A stretch of 9,373 nt of DNA, from NCBI GenBank assembly GCA_947631315.1, contig CANRLA010000052.1, forward strand, positions 1-9,373, read 5' to 3'. Source of the stretch: an uncultured Clostridia bacterium. Lineage in GTDB: Bacteria > Bacillota > Clostridia > TANB77 > CAG-508. The position numbers and the translations under genes were made by a program. Under the pieces are notes generated by a model that saw only the letters and a program-made list of their open reading frames with translations, was not told the origin of the DNA and searched no databases. Positions 5,312 through 9,373 of the stretch are shown piece after piece. Within the stretch, counting starts at the first letter, position 1, and every line of letters starts with the position of its first letter.

Positions 5312-7522
5312 ATGAAGAAAATCACTTTATCTATAGATGGAATGACTTGTTCCGCTTGCTCAAATGGGCTAGAAAAATATTTAAATAAACAACAGGGAGT
5401 AGAAAAGGCTGTTGTAAATTTAGTAATGGCAAGTGCTACTGTTGAATATGATGAGAAAATTTTAGATGTAGCGAAGATAGAAAAATTTGTAGAGGAAGCG
5501 GGATTTAAAAGTCTAGGTGAATTTAAAGAAATAAAAATAGAAAAGCAAGATAAAAAAGAGAAAATATTATTTACAGTATATACAATCTTAGCGATTATAC
5601 TTATGTATATATCAATGGGACATATGATAAACCTGCCAACAATTGAATTTTTAAATCCACATACACATACCGTTAATTATATAGTAAGTCTATTAATATT
5701 AATGATAGCATTTATCATTTATGGATTTGATATATTAAAAAATGGATATAAAAATTTAATTAATAAAACTCCTAATATGGATACATTGGTTTCAATAGGA
5801 GTACTTACAAGTTTTTTATATAGTTTGTATAATACCTATTTAATATTTATAGGAAATCATCATTTAGTTATGAATTTATATTTTGAATCAGCAGCAATAG
5901 TAATATATTTTGTAAAGCTTGGAAGATATATTGACAGAATAAGCAAGGATAAAACAAAAGATGCGATTCAAAAATTAGTGAAAATTACGCCAAATACTGC
6001 AATACTAAAAATAGATGGAAAAGAAAAAACAGTAACGCTTGATGAAATTAAAAAGGGAGATATTTTAATTGCAAGAGCAGGAGATAAGATAGCAGTAGAT
6101 GGAGAAATCATAGTTGGAAAAACACATCTTGATGAGAGTTTTATCACAGGCGAAAGCAAGCCAGCATTAAAGAATATAGGGGATAAAGTAATTGCAGGAA
6201 GTATTAACTATGATGGATATATAGAGTATAAAGCGGAGAAGATAGGAAAAGAATCAACAATATCAGAGATTGTAAGGCTAGTTATAGAAGCAAGTAATGG
6301 AAAACCACCAATAGCAAAAATAGCAGATAAAGTATCAGGATATTTTGTACCAGTTGTAATAGCAATAGCAATAATTGCGTTTATTGTGTATTTGATAATA
6401 GGGCAAGGAATTAATGAAGCGATTTCAACATTTGTCACAGTATTAGTAGTAGCGTGTCCTTGCAGTTTAGGATTAGCAACGCCACTGGCAATTGTTGTAA
6501 GTGAAGGTTTGTGTGCAAGTAGTGGGATATTAATAAAAAAAGGCGAATTGTTAGAAAGTGCACAAAAAGTGGATACAATTGTATTTGACAAAACAGGAAC
6601 TATAACTTATGGAAAATTAAAAATATCAAAAGCAATTAATTATAGCAATTTAAGTGAAAAAGAGTTATTGCAATTAGTAGGAAGTTTGGAAAGTAAAAGT
6701 TCGCACCCTATAGGAAAAGCATTTGTAGATTATTTAAAAGAAAAAAATATAAAGCCATTAGATGTAGAAAACTTTGAAAATATAGCAGGAATTGGTATTA
6801 CAGGAAAGATATGGAACAAAGAAATAGCGCTTGGTAATTCAAAAATCGTTGAAAAAAATAATATAGAAAATAAATATAAAGATGACGAAATGAAACTAAG
6901 CAAAGAAGGAAATAGTATTATTTATGTTATAATAAACAACGAAATCGTTGCAATAATTGGACTAAACGATATTGTTAGAAAAAATTTTAAAGAAGTTATA
7001 AAAGCATTGAATAAGAATAAAATTGAAACGATAATGCTTACAGGAGATAATAGCGAAGTTGCTGAAAATATTGCGAAGAAAATAGGAATAAGTCAAGTTA
7101 TATCAAAAGTACTTCCAAAAGGAAAAGTTGATACAGTAAAAAATTTAAAAGAAAATAATAAATTTGTAATGATGGTAGGAGACGGAATAAATGACAGTCC
7201 AGCATTAGCAACGGCAGACATAGGAGTAAGCGTAAATAGCGGAACAGATATTGCAATGGATTCATCAGATGTAATATTAACAAACAATGATTTAAGGAGT
7301 TTGCTATATTTAATAAATATTAGTAAAAAAACTATAAGAAATATAAAGCAAAATCTATTTTGGGCATTTTTCTATAATTGCTTAATGATTTCGATTGCAA
7401 TAGGAGTACTAAAACCAATAGGTATATCAATAGACCCAATGTTTGCAAGTCTAGCAATGGTATTAAGTAGTATTACTGTAATACTAAATGCTTTAAGATT
7501 AAAAAGAAATACGTTTAATTGA
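5312..7522 (+). CDS. copA: Copper-exporting P1B-type ATPase (CopA)
   Basis: The 736-residue protein has a complete set of motifs. These are an N-terminal HMA domain with GMTCSAC (Cys13, Cys16), the actuator motif TGES (279-282), the CPC motif in a transmembrane helix (382-384), the phosphorylated Asp426 in DKTGT, the HP motif (465-466) and GDGIND (623-628). Near the C-terminus are a Tyr-Asn pair (FFYNC) and MVLSS, the Cu(I)-type membrane signatures. Together they place it in the P1B-1 Cu(I) exporters in the cytoplasmic membrane. It has one HMA domain; the separate chaperone next to it supplies copper. The start codon follows the copZ stop by 3 bases, with a weak GAGG inside the copZ end, consistent with coupled translation. 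I see no convincing terminator in the bases after the stop. Confidence 0.95.
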   Translation: MKKITLSIDGMTCSACSNGLEKYLNKQQGVEKAVVNLVMASATVEYDEKILDVAKIEKFVEEAGFKSLGEFKEIKIEKQDKKEKILFTVYTILAIILMYISMGHMINLPTIEFLNPHTHTVNYIVSLLILMIAFIIYGFDILKNGYKNLINKTPNMDTLVSIGVLTSFLYSLYNTYLIFIGNHHLVMNLYFESAAIVIYFVKLGRYIDRISKDKTKDAIQKLVKITPNTAILKIDGKEKTVTLDEIKKGDILIARAGDKIAVDGEIIVGKTHLDESFITGESKPALKNIGDKVIAGSINYDGYIEYKAEKIGKESTISEIVRLVIEASNGKPPIAKIADKVSGYFVPVVIAIAIIAFIVYLIIGQGINEAISTFVTVLVVACPCSLGLATPLAIVVSEGLCASSGILIKKGELLESAQKVDTIVFDKTGTITYGKLKISKAINYSNLSEKELLQLVGSLESKSSHPIGKAFVDYLKEKNIKPLDVENFENIAGIGITGKIWNKEIALGNSKIVEKNNIENKYKDDEMKLSKEGNSIIYVIINNEIVAIIGLNDIVRKNFKEVIKALNKNKIETIMLTGDNSEVAENIAKKIGISQVISKVLPKGKVDTVKNLKENNKFVMMVGDGINDSPALATADIGVSVNSGTDIAMDSSDVILTNNDLRSLLYLINISKKTIRNIKQNLFWAFFYNCLMISIAIGVLKPIGISIDPMFASLAMVLSSITVILNALRLKRNTFN

Positions 7523-7582
7523 TTAACAAAATAATGTCTTTTTACAATTAAAAATATAAAAAATTAAAAAAATTGATAAGAG

Positions 7583-7611
7583 TTGACTTTTTATGTAAAA
7601 TGATGTATAAT
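7583..7611 (+). promoter_or_regulatory. Strong promoter of the 77-residue gene
   Basis: The -35 box TTGACT (7583-7588) and the -10 box TATAAT (7606-7611) are separated by 17 bp, close to the vegetative sigma consensus. The start of transcription should fall near 7618. A short inverted repeat (CTCAC 7632-7636, GTGAG 7644-7648) lies in the leader and might be an operator or simply chance. Confidence 0.8.
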
Positions 7612-7667
7612 AATATTATACAATACATTAACTCACATAGATAGTGAGAATTTAGGAGGGTTATCGT

Positions 7668-7901
7668 ATGCTTACAGCAGAAGAAGCAAGGGAAATGAAC
7701 AAAAAATTCAAAGAGGAACGGCAAAAAGCCGAAGAGGAAGTAATTGAGGGTGAAATTAAGGAAGCCCTTAGAGAAGGTCAAAACTTTATCAAAATTGGCT
7801 TTAGGCCTAGCCCAAGAACAAAGGGATTGTTAGAGTCCCTCGGCTACGAGGTGCGAAAATTTCCCGCAGTATGCGGATGGGAAGTACATATCTCATGGTA
7901 A
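7668..7901 (+). CDS. Small hypothetical protein, phage-like
   Basis: This 77-residue protein is preceded by a near-perfect AGGAGGG (7654-7660) 7 bases upstream of the ATG and by a consensus-like promoter. Residues 1-37 are highly charged and likely one long helix (TAEEAREMNKKFKEERQKAE). Residues 38-77 look like a small alpha/beta unit (FIKIGFRPSP, LLESLGYEVRKF, GWEVHISW). The layout of a charged helix, a G-Y-V strand and a terminal ISW resembles small uncharacterised proteins that I associate with clostridial prophages. I cannot name the family, and the function is unknown. Codons such as CGG, GCC and CCC are commoner than in the copper genes beside it, which hints at transfer. A strong terminator follows at 7931-7968, so it forms a complete one-gene unit. 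Confidence 0.8.
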   Translation: MLTAEEAREMNKKFKEERQKAEEEVIEGEIKEALREGQNFIKIGFRPSPRTKGLLESLGYEVRKFPAVCGWEVHISW

Positions 7902-7930
7902 CGGTAACAAGTCCATCGCTAAAATGGACA

Positions 7931-7968
7931 GCAAAGAGTACCTTTTCGAAAGAAAAGGTGCTTTTTGC
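7931..7968 (+). terminator. Terminator of the 77-residue gene
   Basis: GCAAAGAGTACCTTTTC (7931-7947) pairs with the segment 7952-7968 over 17 positions, with one mismatch and one G-T pair, closed by a GAAA tetraloop. The 3' arm includes a run of five T. Position 30 bases after the stop codon fits a Rho-independent terminator. Confidence 0.8.
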
Positions 7969-7982
7969 AATTATAATATATA

Positions 7983-8020
7983 AACTGAACCCAAAAGTTA
8001 AGCTCTTTTTGGGTTCAGTT
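7983..8020. repeat. 14-bp perfect inverted repeat
   Basis: AACTGAACCCAAAA (7983-7996) is the exact reverse complement of the segment 8007-8020, with a 10-nt spacer. No T-run follows on the plus strand, although AT-rich sequence follows on the minus strand. It might terminate the convergent minus-strand gene. The arm TGAACCCAAAAGTTAAG also recalls the ends of some IS3-type insertion sequences, so it may be a relic of a mobile element. Neither reading is proven. Confidence 0.5.
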
Positions 8021-8210
8021 CATTTTCAGGATAATATTTATATAATCTGTTCTATTAGTTCAAACAAATACGTTATTGGTGCGGGCGACGTAGATATTTA
8101 CAACTCGTCATTGCTCTCTTGACGATTAATACAAATATCAATCAATTTACTTTGTTATATCCTCTTTTTCGTAAAATACAATACAATAATTAGATAAAAT
8201 ATATTTTTGT
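8021..8210. other. Noncoding region between convergent genes with a GC-richer pocket
   Basis: No gene is supported here. Most of it is AT-rich, but about 8078-8125 (containing GGTGCGGGCGACGTAG) is distinctly GC-richer. It includes a 5-bp inverted repeat, CGTCA (8106-8110) and TGACG (8120-8124). On the minus strand a short open stretch reads INRQESNDEL before a stop at 8098-8100. It has no supported start and may be a relic of a longer gene. With the terminator and the 14-bp inverted repeat before it, this accounts for the gene-free stretch 7902-8210. Confidence 0.4.
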
Positions 8211-9005
8211 TTACAATTCAATATATAAAGAAATTTCTTTTACATTATTCATTTCTTCTATCTTATGTTGTAATTCTTCTCGATTGAGACAAACATTTTC
8301 ATCAAAAGAGTAGCTCTTTGAATCAATAAATCTTTTAATTTCTTCTTGTGGATATCCGTATTGATATAAACCTGTTAATATTTTTTTACAAATATCAGAC
8401 ATATATATATTATAATCTTCTTTTAGTTCTTGTGGTAATATACTTAAACTTCCAGACCTTGTTCTCATCCTAAATTTTGGATTTATTATAATATTAAATA
8501 TTTCATTAACAGGAAGAGTAGAATGTGTCATATCTCGAGTTGGATATACATCAATAAAAGAAAAACCTACATCTTTATCATAAAATAAATTTCCATAATG
8601 ACAATAATCTGGTATTAACCCTTCTTTTCTCATTTTTTCAATATCATCAAAAAATTTTAGGTATTGTTTTTCTGAAGCATGTGATAACATTTGTAATACT
8701 CCCATATATTCTGAAAATGTATTCATATATTCTTCAGCATTATTAACTAATTTATCACAAAAAACGTAATAGTGACTCATTTCAGTTCCGTGTGCTCTAT
8801 ATTCAAGTGTATATGGAACTCCATCTACTTTTCTATAATCAACAGGTCCACAATAGTTTACTCCTTGTTCATGTAATCTTTTTGACTTATCAATATATTC
8901 TTCTATATCATCTCTTATAACAATATAATTTTCATCTATTATAGTAAATCCTTTTGGCTTATTACTATTTTTACATTTTAATATTATTTCATCTGATAAT
9001 TTCAT
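8211..9005 (-). CDS. Kinase-fold (aminoglycoside phosphotransferase-like) protein, substrate unknown
   Basis: The 264-residue protein starts with an ATG preceded by AGAGG on the minus strand and by a consensus-like promoter (9068-9096). Residues 133-152 read DYCHYGNLFYDKDVGFSFID. This resembles the catalytic loop and metal site of aminoglycoside/choline phosphotransferase-like kinases: Asp133 and Asn139 for the loop and Asp152 for the second metal-binding Asp, 13 residues on. The loop has one residue more than the usual D-x-H-x-G-N form. The N-terminal half (FTIIDENYIVIRDD, PYTLEYRAHG) could be the nucleotide-binding lobe, but I see no clear Gly-rich loop or catalytic Lys. No signal peptide or membrane segment is visible. 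It is monocistronic and convergent with the 77-residue gene. The substrate is unknown; resistance should not be assumed. Confidence 0.85.
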   Translation of the reverse strand: MKLSDEIILKCKNSNKPKGFTIIDENYIVIRDDIEEYIDKSKRLHEQGVNYCGPVDYRKVDGVPYTLEYRAHGTEMSHYYVFCDKLVNNAEEYMNTFSEYMGVLQMLSHASEKQYLKFFDDIEKMRKEGLIPDYCHYGNLFYDKDVGFSFIDVYPTRDMTHSTLPVNEIFNIIINPKFRMRTRSGSLSILPQELKEDYNIYMSDICKKILTGLYQYGYPQEEIKRFIDSKSYSFDENVCLNREELQHKIEEMNNVKEISLYIEL

Positions 9006-9067
9006 AATTACCTCTTTTCTAATAGATTATTTGAGTATTGCAAATATTAGACTATGCTAATTAATTT

Positions 9068-9096
9068 ATTATACTATATCCTGTATCTTTTTTCAA
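9068..9096 (-). promoter_or_regulatory. Promoter of the kinase-fold gene
   Basis: On the minus strand TTGAAA (9096-9091) and TATAAT (9073-9068) are separated by exactly 17 bp. Transcription should start near 9061, giving a leader of about 55 bases before the ATG at 9005. Confidence 0.8.
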
Positions 9097-9258
9097 CAAA
9101 ATGTCTATATGCTCAAATGTTTATACTATTAAACAAATATAATGCAATTTTATTCCTTTCATTATTCTTCATTTCCATTATTTTAATCATTGTGTACATT
9201 ACAAGCTTAGCGTATCTTATACTACTATAACTACTATTAATCATACATATTGCTAATT

Positions 9259-9372
9259 TTAATTTATTTTTTTTAGGGCTTTGACCTTGTCATAAGTCCT
9301 AACCCAGTAGGAATTAATTAAGTACACTTTATTAAAATTTGTATTTATAGACAGCTGAAACGATATAAAATA
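9259..9372 (-). CDS. Possible C-terminal end of a gene running off the right edge
   Basis: On the minus strand a frame is open from the window edge for 37 codons to a TAA at 9259-9261. It ends in SYWVRTYDKVKALKKIN, which has the composition of a real protein end and is GC-richer than the spacer after it. I do not recognise the family. An imperfect stem (9275-9285 with 9289-9300) overlaps it and has A-rich, not T-rich, sequence after it on the minus strand, so it is not a terminator. The fragment is short and could be chance or a relic. The spacer 9097-9258 between it and the kinase-fold promoter shows no gene. Confidence 0.35.
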   Translation of the reverse strand, partial: YFISFQLSINTNFNKVYLINSYWVRTYDKVKALKKIN

Positions 9373-9373
9373 T

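Noticed and set aside
6208..6591. 127-residue minus-strand frame inside copA
   Set aside because: It lies wholly opposite conserved ATPase motifs, including CPC, so it is a shadow frame.
7871..8122. 83-residue plus-strand open frame
   Set aside because: It overlaps the end of the 77-residue gene, runs through the strong terminator at 7931-7968 and the inverted repeat at 7983-8020, and lacks a ribosome binding site.
9275..9300. Terminator at the right edge
   Set aside because: The imperfect stem has T-rich sequence on its 5' side on the plus strand and A-rich sequence after it on the minus strand, so neither strand has the needed 3' T-run.
1..9373. CRISPR array, tRNA or rRNA genes
   Set aside because: I saw no regularly spaced short repeats, cloverleaf-like segment or rRNA signature on either strand.

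Overview
The window looks like the chromosome of a low-GC, Gram-positive clostridial bacterium (Bacillota, probably a gut-type anaerobe). I base this on the AT-rich codon use, AGGAGG-type ribosome binding sites, TTGACA/TATAAT promoters with 17-bp spacers, a CsoR-CopZ-CopA copper module and the clostridial form of type IV pilin-like signal (RG^ITLIALVVT). All of it was read by eye and no database was searched.

Positions 1-4124 hold a tandem array of three paralogous, same-strand pilin-like genes. The first is cut by the window edge. Each encodes a positively charged leader, a prepilin-type N-terminal helix, a conserved middle domain and a C-terminal cassette of about 167-171 bp that is hypervariable. 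The cassette lies between an almost invariant start (TACTGGCTCGC) and an invariant end (CGYCCNATAGTTTCTAT). It is clearly richer in GC than the rest of the gene. Copies 1 and 2 are both knocked out of frame by one base at the same alignment position inside the cassette, while copy 3 is intact. The intact 3' end is still present after each shift, and the last 138 bp of copies 2 and 3 are nearly identical. The genes are separated by near-duplicate spacers of about 280 bp, each with a terminator-like hairpin followed by a second perfect hairpin. This array is the most interesting part of the window. It looks like a surface-protein family diversified by recombination or hypermutation, with a possible on/off frame switch.

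Positions 4226-7522 hold a copper homeostasis operon: a promoter with a CsoR operator in its spacer, csoR, a hotdog-fold acyl-CoA thioesterase, a copper chaperone (copZ type) and a copper-exporting P1B ATPase (copA type). CsoR should release the promoter when Cu(I) binds. CopZ would carry copper to CopA, which exports it. The thioesterase is an unexpected member.

Positions 7523-8210 hold a small 77-residue, phage-like gene with its own strong promoter and a strong terminator. Behind it lie a 14-bp perfect inverted repeat and a GC-richer noncoding pocket, which may be debris of a mobile element. Positions 8211-9096 hold a minus-strand gene for a kinase-fold protein of unknown substrate, with its own promoter. 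The right edge carries what may be the C-terminal end of another minus-strand gene.
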